Assembly (NCBI GenBank): GCA_034432855.1
Contig: DAOUBA010000221.1
Span: 1 to 10,066 of the forward strand
Origin: DAOUBA01 sp034432855
Lineage (GTDB): Bacteria > Chloroflexota > Anaerolineae > B4-G1
DNA: 10,066 nucleotides
Direction: 5' to 3'
Shown here: piece after piece, positions 1-5,917 of the stretch
Position numbering within the stretch: position 1 is the stretch's first letter
How the letters are laid out: each line of letters starts with the position of its first letter
Program-made: the position numbers and the translations under genes
Notes under the pieces: model-generated
What the model saw: only the letters and a program-made list of their open reading frames with translations
Told to the model about the DNA's origin: nothing
The model's database searches: none

Positions 1-678
1 GGGATGGGGGGGTGGGGGTGAGGTTACAATCCCATTCGCCAGCCACACCAGCCGGTCGGCATGCGGCACGAACGGAGCCAGCCGATGCTCGATGACGACG
101 AGCGTCATGCGGCGATCGCGGTGCAAACGCACCAGCGTCTCCACGAGCAGCCGTACGCCTTCGGCGTCGAGGTTCGCCGCCGGCTCGTCGAGGATCAGCA
201 CCTCTGGGTGCATCGCCAGTGCCGCGGCGATCACCACGCGCTGCTGCTCGCCGCTCGAAAGGTGGCGCACTGCCCGGCTACGCAGGTGCACGCCGCCGAC
301 GGCCTCCAACGCATGCTCCACGCGGGCGCGGGTCTCTTCTGCCGGGAGGCCGAGGTTGCGCGGGCCGAAAGCGACCTCCTCCTCGACCGTGCCGTTGAAT
401 AGTTGGGTGGCCGGGTTCTGGAATATCATCCCCACCTTCTGGGCCAGTTGCGCCACCCCTGTCCGCCGCGGGTCGAGCCCTGCGACCGAGATATGCCCCT
501 GCACCTGGGCAGATACCGCCTGGGGGATCAATCCCATCAGCGCGTGGGCCAGCGTGCTCTTGCCGCTGCCAGAGGGCCCGCCGATCAGCACGAACTCGCC
601 CGCCGCCACGGAAAGGTTCACCCCGCGCAGGGCGTGTGCTTCGGGATAGCGCACATGCAACCCGCGCACCTCGATCAT
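1..678 (-). CDS. ECF/CbiO-type ABC transporter ATPase, partial
   Basis: Cytoplasmic ATPase that would power an energy-coupling-factor (vitamin or metal) importer. The 226 residues visible hold every ABC motif: Walker A GGPSGSGKST at about 33-42, Q-loop in QNPATQLF (87-94), signature LSSGEQQR (140-147), Walker B VLILDEP (160-166) and the H-loop His198. The QNPxxQLF motif followed by EEVAFGPRNLGL is typical of EcfA/CbiO ATPases rather than of exporters. The start ATG overlaps the stop of the upstream PadR gene as ATGA, with GGGAGGAG ahead of it, so the two are probably translationally coupled. No stop codon lies in the window, so the gene continues left. The last visible codons give a Pro run encoded by C-rich DNA that resembles the edge of the repeat at 1286-1350. 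The C-terminus may therefore be altered or truncated. A double-ABC protein (two fused ATPases) is possible. The substrate is unknown. Confidence 0.9.
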   Translation of the reverse strand, partial: MIEVRGLHVRYPEAHALRGVNLSVAAGEFVLIGGPSGSGKSTLAHALMGLIPQAVSAQVQGHISVAGLDPRRTGVAQLAQKVGMIFQNPATQLFNGTVEEEVAFGPRNLGLPAEETRARVEHALEAVGGVHLRSRAVRHLSSGEQQRVVIAAALAMHPEVLILDEPAANLDAEGVRLLVETLVRLHRDRRMTLVVIEHRLAPFVPHADRLVWLANGIVTSPPPPHP

Positions 679-1205
679 GCGCCCCACTCCTCCCGCCAGG
701 CCGCCAGCCAATCCAGGACCGCCGCGACCTGCCGCCGCCGGAAGTCAAAGACCAACCACGCGAAATCCCCCGGCGCGCACTGCGCCGCCTGTTGTTCCAG
801 GTACGCCAGCCGCTCCCGGCAGACCGCCTCCTGGGCCGTGACGAGTGCCTCGACGCCCTCCAGCCCCAGCGCACGGAAGAAGTAGAGTTTGGCAAGAAAC
901 TCGACCCGCACGCGCCGCATGGTCATTACAGGTTGTCGCACCCAGTCGTGAAAACACTGGCGTCCGGCGGGCGTAATGCGGTAGACTCGGCGAGCGCGGC
1001 GGCTTTCCTGAGAGGCAGAAATGCGCTCAACCAAACCGGCCTGCTCCAACTGTTTGAGCGCGCCGTAGACGTGGCTGATGCCCAGGTACCAGACCTGGCC
1101 CAATTCCTGCACAGCGCGGCGGTGCAGGTCGTAGCCGTGCAGCGGCCCTTGCATCAGAAAACCCAGGAGCGGCTGTTCCAGCGGCAAACGCCGCAAAGTA
1201 TCCAT
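675..1205 (-). CDS. PadR-family transcriptional regulator
   Basis: DNA-binding repressor of 176 residues. The N-terminal winged helix (about 8-85) shows the PadR pattern LLGFLMQGPLHGYDLHR, then GISHVYGALKQLEQAGLVE, then RRVYRITPAGRQCFHDW (the wing). The C-terminal half is helical (about 95-176), as in PadR dimerisation domains of the Vir_C_2 type. The start at 1205 has GGGAGG (1213-1218 on this strand) seven bases upstream. It is first in a two-gene unit with the ECF-type ATPase. PadR regulators often sit beside and repress ABC transporter genes, so it probably controls this transporter and itself. The promoter and palindrome upstream support autoregulation. The ligand cannot be read from the sequence. 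Confidence 0.9.
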   Translation of the reverse strand: MDTLRRLPLEQPLLGFLMQGPLHGYDLHRRAVQELGQVWYLGISHVYGALKQLEQAGLVERISASQESRRARRVYRITPAGRQCFHDWVRQPVMTMRRVRVEFLAKLYFFRALGLEGVEALVTAQEAVCRERLAYLEQQAAQCAPGDFAWLVFDFRRRQVAAVLDWLAAWREEWGA

Positions 1206-1247
1206 CGCGCGGCCTCCCGCCGCAACCGAATCTAATACCGATTGACC

Positions 1248-1270
1248 GCGCCGCCATGAACCGGCGGCGC
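1248..1270. repeat. Hairpin GCGCCGCC/GGCGGCGC in padR leader
   Basis: Perfect 8-bp inverted repeat GCGCCGCC (1248-1255) and GGCGGCGC (1263-1270) with the 7-nt loop atgaacc. The loop and right arm plus four further bases (1257-1274) recur as an inverted copy at the right end of the window (10049-10066). It is therefore probably part of a dispersed repeat. It lies in the 5' leader of the padR transcript. Confidence 0.6.
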
Positions 1271-1285
1271 TGGACCTCTCCTAAT

Positions 1286-1350
1286 CCCTCTCCTTCCCTC
1301 CTCGCAACGGGGAGGGAAGGAGAGGGCCGGGGTGGGGATGGGTGAGGTCT
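1286..1350. repeat. C-rich REP-like element with 16-bp perfect stem
   Basis: Arms 1286-1301 and 1311-1326 are perfect 16-bp complements (CCCTCTCCTTCCCTCC and its reverse complement) around a 9-nt loop. They are followed by a G-rich tail, ggggtggggatgggtgagg, to 1350. This is the style of short dispersed REP/MITE-like elements seen in many GC-rich bacterial genomes. No ORF is present. It lies in the leader between the padR promoter and the padR start codon, so it would be transcribed and would fold strongly. It may attenuate expression. The 324-base stretch 1206-1529 otherwise holds only the 1248-1270 hairpin, the padR promoter and its operator. Confidence 0.65.
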
Positions 1351-1361
1351 AGCACGGAAAT

Positions 1362-1378
1362 TATTCACTTTGTGAATA
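1362..1378. promoter_or_regulatory. Candidate PadR operator palindrome
   Basis: Perfect palindrome TATTCAC-ttt-GTGAATA. Its centre (1370) falls on the predicted transcription start of the padR unit (about 1371), and its edge touches the -10 box. A repressor bound here would block initiation. That fits PadR autoregulation, though the binding protein is inferred from position only. Confidence 0.6.
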
Positions 1379-1406
1379 TTGTACGAGCGATGACCGGGGA
1401 AGTCAA
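1378..1406 (-). promoter_or_regulatory. Sigma70-like promoter of padR-ABC unit
   Basis: On the minus strand, TTGACT (1406-1401) and TACAAT (1383-1378) are separated by exactly 17 bp. The predicted start near 1371 leaves a leader of about 165 nt ahead of the padR ATG at 1205. The close match to consensus in GC-rich DNA makes this a strong call. Confidence 0.7.
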
Positions 1407-1529
1407 GACAGGAAGGTTTCCCGCCCTACCTTGAGGCGCATCTTGTTGACGTGGTGGGGGATTCGAGGATGTCCGTCTACACGGCGGGTCAGCAGAGGCG
1501 GCGTCTGGTTCTCGGTACCGGACTCGATA

Positions 1530-2705
1530 CTACCCGCGTTTGAGCCGCTTCTGCCAGCGATAGAACGGCGTCATCGCCGCCAGCGTCACGTCCTGCAGGC
1601 GCGCCCGGGCGAGCACCTGTGTGCTCCACACGGCGTTGCGCACCTGGACGACGGGCCTGAACAGGTTCGAGAGCAATGGCGATTCGGTCACGCTGATCGG
1701 CGCCTCCGTCACCCGTTCCGGCTGCCAGTGCAACACTGCCGCTGCCCAGGTCAGCCCGGCGCCGAAGCCGACCAACACCGCATGGTCGCCGGACTTTAAG
1801 CGGCCCTCTTCCAGAGCATCGCACAGCGCCAGCGGGATCGAGGCTGCCGAGGTGTTGCCGTAGCGCTCGATGTTCATCATCATCTTCTCCGGCGGCACAC
1901 CCAACCGGCGCGTCGCCAGTTCGATGATGCGGGCGTTGGCCTGATGGGGGATGATCAACTCGATGTCGTCCCAGGCCAGTCCGCTGGCGCGCACGACGTT
2001 GATCACCGATTCGGTCATCTTTTGCGTGGCGAACTTGAAGATGCGGCGGCCGTCCATGCGAATGTACTGCTCGCGCTTGTGCAGCGTCTCGGCGCTGAAG
2101 GGCTTGGCCGAGCCGTAACCGGGCACGATGAGCGCATCCCAATCGCTGCCGTCGGAGCCGAGTTCGCAACTGAGGATACCGGTGGGCGTGTCGCTGGCTT
2201 CCACCAACACCGCCCCGCAGCCGTCGCCGAAGAGCACGCAGGTGGCGCGATCGGTCCAGTCCACAGCTGCCGAGAGCGCCTCGACGCCGACCACCAGCAC
2301 CTTCTCGTACAGGCCGGTCTCGATGAACTGGCTGGCGGTCACCAGGCCGTAGACGAAGCCGGTGCAGCCGGCGACGAGCGTGAAGGCACCTGCCCTGGTT
2401 GCGCCGAGTTTGTGTTGGATGATGCTGGAAACCGGCGGGCAGAAGTAGTCGGGGGTCGAGGTGGCGATGATGATGAGGTCAACTTCTTCCGGCCTGGCCC
2501 CTGCCCGGTTCAATGCTTCCTGGCAGGCTGCGACCGACATGCCAGATACGGATTCACCCGGCCCGACGATACGCCGCTCGCGGATGCCGGTGCGGGTGAC
2601 GATCCACTCGTCGGAGGTATTCACCATTTGTTCCAGGTCGTGGTTGGTGAGGATGCGTCGGGGAAGCGATTTGCCCCATCCGGTAATACGCCCGTACCGC
2701 TTCAT
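1530..2705 (-). CDS. fabH: 3-oxoacyl-ACP synthase III (KAS III)
   Basis: Condenses acyl-CoA with malonyl-ACP to start type II fatty acid synthesis in the cytoplasm. The thiolase-fold sequence (391 aa) carries the full KAS III triad: Cys114 in VAGCTGF, His254 in IIPHQAN and Asn284 in YGNTSAAS. The N-terminal ITGWGKSLP and NTSDEWIVTRTGI motifs and the C-terminal GFGAGLTW motif (about 313-320) are also typical. The start at 2705 is supported by AGGAGG (2714-2719 on this strand) with an 8-nt spacer. The core ends near residue 327. A further 64 residues, ending in a basic stretch (RWQKRLKRG), exceed the usual length of about 317-330. No other fatty acid genes flank it, so a role in a secondary acyl pathway cannot be excluded. 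The upstream promoter is unclear: TATAAC at 2742-2737 has only a poor -35. Confidence 0.92.
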   Translation of the reverse strand: MKRYGRITGWGKSLPRRILTNHDLEQMVNTSDEWIVTRTGIRERRIVGPGESVSGMSVAACQEALNRAGARPEEVDLIIIATSTPDYFCPPVSSIIQHKLGATRAGAFTLVAGCTGFVYGLVTASQFIETGLYEKVLVVGVEALSAAVDWTDRATCVLFGDGCGAVLVEASDTPTGILSCELGSDGSDWDALIVPGYGSAKPFSAETLHKREQYIRMDGRRIFKFATQKMTESVINVVRASGLAWDDIELIIPHQANARIIELATRRLGVPPEKMMMNIERYGNTSAASIPLALCDALEEGRLKSGDHAVLVGFGAGLTWAAAVLHWQPERVTEAPISVTESPLLSNLFRPVVQVRNAVWSTQVLARARLQDVTLAAMTPFYRWQKRLKRG

Positions 2706-2785
2706 AAGGCCGACCTCCTGGTGCAGGGTTCTACCAGTTATAGAAACACCGTGGGGTAGAGAAAGTTGCGGAGAGCCATTGGCGT

Positions 2786-2814
2786 TTGCTCTTAATTCCC
2801 AACTGTTCTATAAT
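2786..2814 (+). promoter_or_regulatory. Promoter of the toxin-antitoxin-like cassette
   Basis: TTGCTC (2786-2791) and a perfect TATAAT (2809-2814) are 17 bp apart. The predicted start, near 2821, gives a leader of about 27 nt containing AAGGAG (2837-2842), five bases before the ATG at 2848. The DNA around it is AT-rich compared with the flanks. Confidence 0.65.
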
Positions 2815-2847
2815 TATTATTGACCGGCCAGACCGCAAGGAGTCCTT

Positions 2848-3174
2848 ATGCATAAGTGGACGGTGCGAGATCGCTATGGCAACGAAATCCACCTCACGCA
2901 GGAGCGACGGGAGTACATCCTGCGTTACCATACAGAACTCGACGGGCTGCTGGAGGAACTGCTTGAGACGCTGAGAAAGGGGCGACGGACGCAGGACCCC
3001 GCTGATCCAGGCAAGTACAAGTACTATAGGCGGTGTGACGCACTGCCGCTTGATTACAATGCCATCGTCGTAGTGGTCAAGTTCTCTACCCGTATCCAAG
3101 CGCAAGGGGCTTTTGTGGCTGACAATTTTGTGATTACAGCCTGGGGCATCTACCTTCATCGTGAAGGGGGATAG
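2848..3174 (+). CDS. Putative BECR-fold nuclease toxin (PBECR/DUF4258-like)
   Basis: Small basic protein of 108 aa, probably the RNase-like toxin of a two-gene module. Visible pattern: an N-terminal WxVRDRYGNEIHLTQERREYIL.RH-type segment (here with H29 in RYHTEL), a helical middle, basic KYKYYRRCD at about 57-65, then two predicted beta strands, IVVVVKFS (about 73-80) and NFVITAWGIYLH (about 92-103). This order resembles the phage barnase/EndoU/colicin/RelE-like (PBECR) and DUF4258 families. That assignment is from recall of the pattern. The start has AAGGAG at a 5-nt spacing. The next gene, a DUF2283 protein, begins three bases after the stop codon, and such pairs are common. Base composition is visibly less GC-rich than in the neighbours, which suggests transfer. 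Toxicity and catalytic residues cannot be shown here. Confidence 0.65.
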   Translation: MHKWTVRDRYGNEIHLTQERREYILRYHTELDGLLEELLETLRKGRRTQDPADPGKYKYYRRCDALPLDYNAIVVVVKFSTRIQAQGAFVADNFVITAWGIYLHREGG

Positions 3175-3177
3175 GCT

Positions 3178-3600
3178 ATGAACAGTGATCTTTGTTTGCA
3201 GGAAGTAGAAATCGCGGCTGAGAGTGGTCAGACAGCGCATTTGACGTACGAGGAGGCAGGCGACATTCTTGAGATTGTCTTTAACGATCTTGAGGCTACG
3301 TGTGCTGTCGAGTTGACTGAGAACATTCTGCTGCGTTTCCACCGGGAACTGGGTCGAGCGGTGGGTTTAACCATTCTCGATTTCTCGGTTCTGGCCTCCC
3401 CTACAGAACTGGGCCCCCGTAGCTTTGCCCTCACAGGTCTGGACGAACTGCCGGAAGACCTGCGTGAAACGGTGGCGCGGATCATTACGACACCGCCGGT
3501 CAATCAATTCCTCAAGGTCTCCACCTTCCGGCCGTTCTCTGCCCAACCCATTCCTCTTACCTACGTAGAAAGCTCACGCGTCTTGATTTCTGTTGCGTGA
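3178..3600 (+). CDS. DUF2283-domain protein, putative antitoxin
   Basis: Protein of 140 aa. Residues about 21-70 match the DUF2283 pattern: LTYEEAGDILEIVFND, a strand ending VELTENILLRF, then GRAVGLTILDFS, comparable to the family's YDxEADxLYI...GRVVGIEILDAS. The rest (about 72-140) is an extra C-terminal part with no motif I recognise. It starts with ATG three bases after the upstream stop, with AAGGGGG (3164-3170) as the ribosome binding site, so it is in the same transcript. DUF2283 proteins often follow DUF4258/PBECR genes and are thought to be antitoxins. Here the toxin-like gene comes first, the reverse of the classic order. It ends convergently with Elp3; the 94-bp gap (3601-3694) holds only a weak CGAAG/CTTCG hairpin at 3686-3704. 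Confidence 0.65.
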   Translation: MNSDLCLQEVEIAAESGQTAHLTYEEAGDILEIVFNDLEATCAVELTENILLRFHRELGRAVGLTILDFSVLASPTELGPRSFALTGLDELPEDLRETVARIITTPPVNQFLKVSTFRPFSAQPIPLTYVESSRVLISVA

Positions 3601-3694
3601 ACCGGGTCTCGCCGGGAAGTTGCAGCGAGGCATAGTGGCCCAACCAGGGGAGTACGCCTCCAGCCGGGCCGATGTGCTTGAAACACGAAGGCTG

Positions 3695-5356
3695 TCAATC
3701 TTCGGCGCTCTGTCCCGAACTGCGGCAGGGCACTCCCGCCCCTACACGTCCGGTCTCGCCGAGCATGTATAGTTCCCCCTGCTCGAACCCGCGCTCGCGG
3801 TAGTAGGGCCGCGTGCCGACGGCGGCGATGACGGCCAGGCGCGCAAAGCCTTCCTCACGGGCGATGTGCCGCGCCTCCTCCAACAGCCGCGTGCCCAGCC
3901 CGGCATGCTGCGCCGTCCCCTTGCGCCGATCTCCCAGTTCCAGTGCCGGTCCGTAAACGTGCAACTCGCGGATCACCGCGCAGCCGGCAAGTTCCACAAT
4001 CGGCGGCTCGGCCCGTGGGAGCGAGAGGCGCAGAAAGCCCGCCAGCCGCCCTTCGGGGGTGACGCCGCTCAGGAAGCACTCGCGAGTAGCGTCGGTCGCA
4101 TAATCCAGCCGTTCCAGACGCAGTGTCCCGGTATCCACCACGCGCCCGCGTACCTCGCGGCAGCGAATGCAACGGCAGGCCATCCCTCGCCCGGCCATGT
4201 ACTGCTGCACGTCCTGGCGCAGGTTGGAGCGCTTGACCCCGGCGACGATGTCGGGGGCGGGAATGTCGCGCATCAGCCGGTTGAGGCGGCAGTAGGGCGG
4301 AATGAGGGCCTTGCAGCGGGCGAGCAATTCGATCAACGTGGCTTCGTCATAGGGCCGATACTCGCCGCGCTGCCAGTGCGCGTACAGTTCCGTGCCCGTC
4401 AGGAGCGAGGTGGGATAGATCTTGAGTTCGTCGGGACGCAGCGCCGGGTCGTCCCACAGGCGGCGGAAATCCGCCAGGTCGCTTGCAGGCGTGGCCCCCA
4501 GCAGGTTCGGCATCCAGTGGACGACGATCTTGAACCCCGCCAGCCGCAAGAGGCGCATGGCCCGGTGGGTCTCGGCTACGGTGTGGCCGCGCTTGTTCAG
4601 GCGCAGAATCTCGTCGTCGAGGCTCTGTACGCCCAATTGCACTTTCGTGACGCCCAAGCGACGCAGCCGCTGTACTTCATCCACCGTGATGCAGTCGGGG
4701 CGCGTCTCCACTACCAGGCCGACGTTGCGATGGGGGGCACGCTCGTTGAGCCGCTGGGCCTCGACGAGAGTCGCCGCCTCGCGTTCGTTCATCGCGTCGA
4801 AGCAGCGGCGCACGAACCATTCCTGATACTCGTGCGGATAACATGACCAGGTGCCGCCCAGGATGAGCAGTTCGATCTTGTCTACGGCGTGGCCGTTATC
4901 GGCCAGCGTCCGAATGCGTCCGGCGGTTTGGCCATAGGGGTCGAAATCGTGAGCGGCGGCACGCATCGCGCCGGGTTCATTCGGCAGGTAGCTTTTGGGC
5001 ATGCCTGCGACCTCGGGGCAAAAGATGCACGTGCCGGGGCAGGGGGCGGGTTCGGTGAGCACCGTCACCGGGGCCACGCCGGAGATGGTGCGCACCGGCT
5101 TGGCCTGCAGGCGGCGGATCAGGGCGGGGTCGGGATGGCGGCCTTGTTGCCGGCATAATTGAATGTAACCGCGCAGGAGTTGATCCTTGGGGAGCAGGTT
5201 GCCGTTGGGCAGCGGATGGCGGCGCAGGATGCGCATGAGGCGGTGCTCGGAGAGGTCCGGCGCTGCCTGGATCTCCTCAATGATGGCGGCAAGCAGATCG
5301 GGGTCAACCGGCTTGAGGTGTGCGTCCCGCCAGGCGACGTGGCGTGGCTCGTTCAT
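3695..5356 (-). CDS. elp3: Elp3, tRNA uridine-34 carboxymethyl radical SAM/GNAT enzyme
   Basis: Complete stand-alone Elp3 of 553 aa, close to the eukaryotic length. It uses acetyl-CoA and radical SAM chemistry to place a carboxymethyl-type group on C5 of wobble uridine in tRNA. Visible: an N-terminal tRNA-binding region (about 15-90); the iron-sulfur cysteines Cys106, Cys110 and Cys113 (CPGTCIFCP); LGGTW (166-170); the core strand VQLGVQSLDDEIL (239-251); HWMPNLLGATP (280-290); the Cys cluster CRCIRC (394-399); and a C-terminal GNAT domain (about 430-535) with the acetyl-CoA loop HAGLGTRLL (484-492) and a YYRERGFE motif. The crystal structure of Dehalococcoides (Chloroflexota) Elp3 shows that the bacterial enzyme acts without other Elongator subunits. 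The start overlaps the HEPN-remnant stop as ATGA and has no good ribosome binding site of its own, so translational coupling is likely. A Trm9-like gene at 7775 may act on its product. Confidence 0.95.
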   Translation of the reverse strand: MNEPRHVAWRDAHLKPVDPDLLAAIIEEIQAAPDLSEHRLMRILRRHPLPNGNLLPKDQLLRGYIQLCRQQGRHPDPALIRRLQAKPVRTISGVAPVTVLTEPAPCPGTCIFCPEVAGMPKSYLPNEPGAMRAAAHDFDPYGQTAGRIRTLADNGHAVDKIELLILGGTWSCYPHEYQEWFVRRCFDAMNEREAATLVEAQRLNERAPHRNVGLVVETRPDCITVDEVQRLRRLGVTKVQLGVQSLDDEILRLNKRGHTVAETHRAMRLLRLAGFKIVVHWMPNLLGATPASDLADFRRLWDDPALRPDELKIYPTSLLTGTELYAHWQRGEYRPYDEATLIELLARCKALIPPYCRLNRLMRDIPAPDIVAGVKRSNLRQDVQQYMAGRGMACRCIRCREVRGRVVDTGTLRLERLDYATDATRECFLSGVTPEGRLAGFLRLSLPRAEPPIVELAGCAVIRELHVYGPALELGDRRKGTAQHAGLGTRLLEEARHIAREEGFARLAVIAAVGTRPYYRERGFEQGELYMLGETGRVGAGVPCRSSGQSAED

Positions 5357-5565
5357 CCTGGACTTGGGTGAAACAGCGGCTCTATCCCGATCAACAGATC
5401 GGGGATGTCACGAGAGGTTGTTTTCCAGACCTCTTCCCAGTCCACGGTGTCGTAAGCGTGGGTAAGGTGATCGCGCATCCCGGCGATGAGCGACCACGGA
5501 ATGTCATCTTGCCGAGTCAGCGGGGCTGCTCTGGCAATGAACAGGGTGGCGTTATCCTTCTGCAT
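5353..5565 (-). CDS. Truncated HEPN (HepT/DUF86-like) protein
   Basis: Seventy residues corresponding to the C-terminal half of a HepT-type HEPN RNase toxin. The block IPWSLIAGMRDHLTHAYDTVD contains the catalytic R-x4-H motif (Arg31, His36) followed by Tyr38, and the tail DIPDLLIGIEPL is the usual last helix. HepT proteins are normally about 110-140 aa. Here the first 15-25 residues (MQKDNATLF...AA) run almost directly into the IPW motif, so roughly 40-45 residues with the first helices, including the GEA segment, are missing. It overlaps the MNT remnant by 14 nt at its start and Elp3 by 4 nt (ATGA) at its end. It is probably a decaying toxin gene, retained perhaps because it lies upstream of Elp3 in one transcript. 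Whether the short product is made or folds is unknown. Confidence 0.65.
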   Translation of the reverse strand: MQKDNATLFIARAAPLTRQDDIPWSLIAGMRDHLTHAYDTVDWEEVWKTTSRDIPDLLIGIEPLFHPSPG

Positions 5566-5873
5566 ACGTGGCCTCTTGCACCGAGAACAAAACCCGGTCA
5601 GTGTTCAATATCTCTGGACGGCGCAACCAGTTTTCGCTTCGTTCGACCGCGTTGCGCCCGAGCGGTGCCTGGCGTTCGTGCTGCATCTGAACGTGGTCGA
5701 ACAGTCCCCAGTGGGCATCCTCGGCAAAGGCGACTAGAATGTCCAAGTCACTATCTGGCCCCAAGTCAGCGCGAAGCGGAACCCAACAGCGCCAACTCCC
5801 GAATCTTCCAGCGCCGGCAGAGCCGGGCTATTTCTTCTGTGGGAAGTCGCTCAATTCGCCCCCCTGTTTTCAT
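5552..5873 (-). pseudogene. MNT-type nucleotidyltransferase antitoxin, frameshifted
   Basis: Remnant of the MNT partner of the HEPN gene. An ORF from ATG 5873 ends ...RELALLGSASR at a TGA (5766-5768). The next frame continues ADLGPDSDLDILVAF to a TAA at 5552. Joined, they form the MNT signature GS-x10-DxD only if two bases are restored at the short GC run 5769-5773, so a 2-bp (GC) deletion is the simplest lesion. Further on, LGR is followed directly by NAVERSENWLRR. Relatives have a VDLV-type strand with the third acidic residue between these, so about six to seven codons also seem lost. The product would be the AMP/adenylyl-transferase antitoxin that neutralises HepT. It starts 44 bp after the GGT-family stop, which suggests one transcript. 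A sequencing error could explain the frameshift but not the missing strand. Confidence 0.65.
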
Positions 5874-5917
5874 TGTAACATGTCCTGCGCTCGCATGCAA
5901 GGTCTCGGGCTTGACCC

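Noticed and set aside
1944..2759. 271-aa plus-strand ORF opposite fabH
   Set aside because: fabH carries the complete Cys-His-Asn triad on the other strand, and the plus-strand product looks like compositional noise.
2737..2764. fabH promoter with TATAAC at 2742-2737
   Set aside because: The matching -35 (TTTCTC) is poor and spaced 16 bp. It is too weak to list as a feature.
2731..3342. 203-aa minus-strand ORF opposite the toxin-like gene
   Set aside because: It lies antisense to two genes with clear promoter, ribosome binding sites and family patterns. Its own translation shows no recognisable motif.
3686..3704. Shared terminator between the DUF2283 gene and Elp3
   Set aside because: The CGAAG/CTTCG stem is only 5 bp, has no T-run and lies partly inside the end of Elp3.
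3866..4846. 326-aa plus-strand ORF
   Set aside because: It is antisense to Elp3, whose catalytic motifs fix the coding strand. High GC creates long spurious frames.
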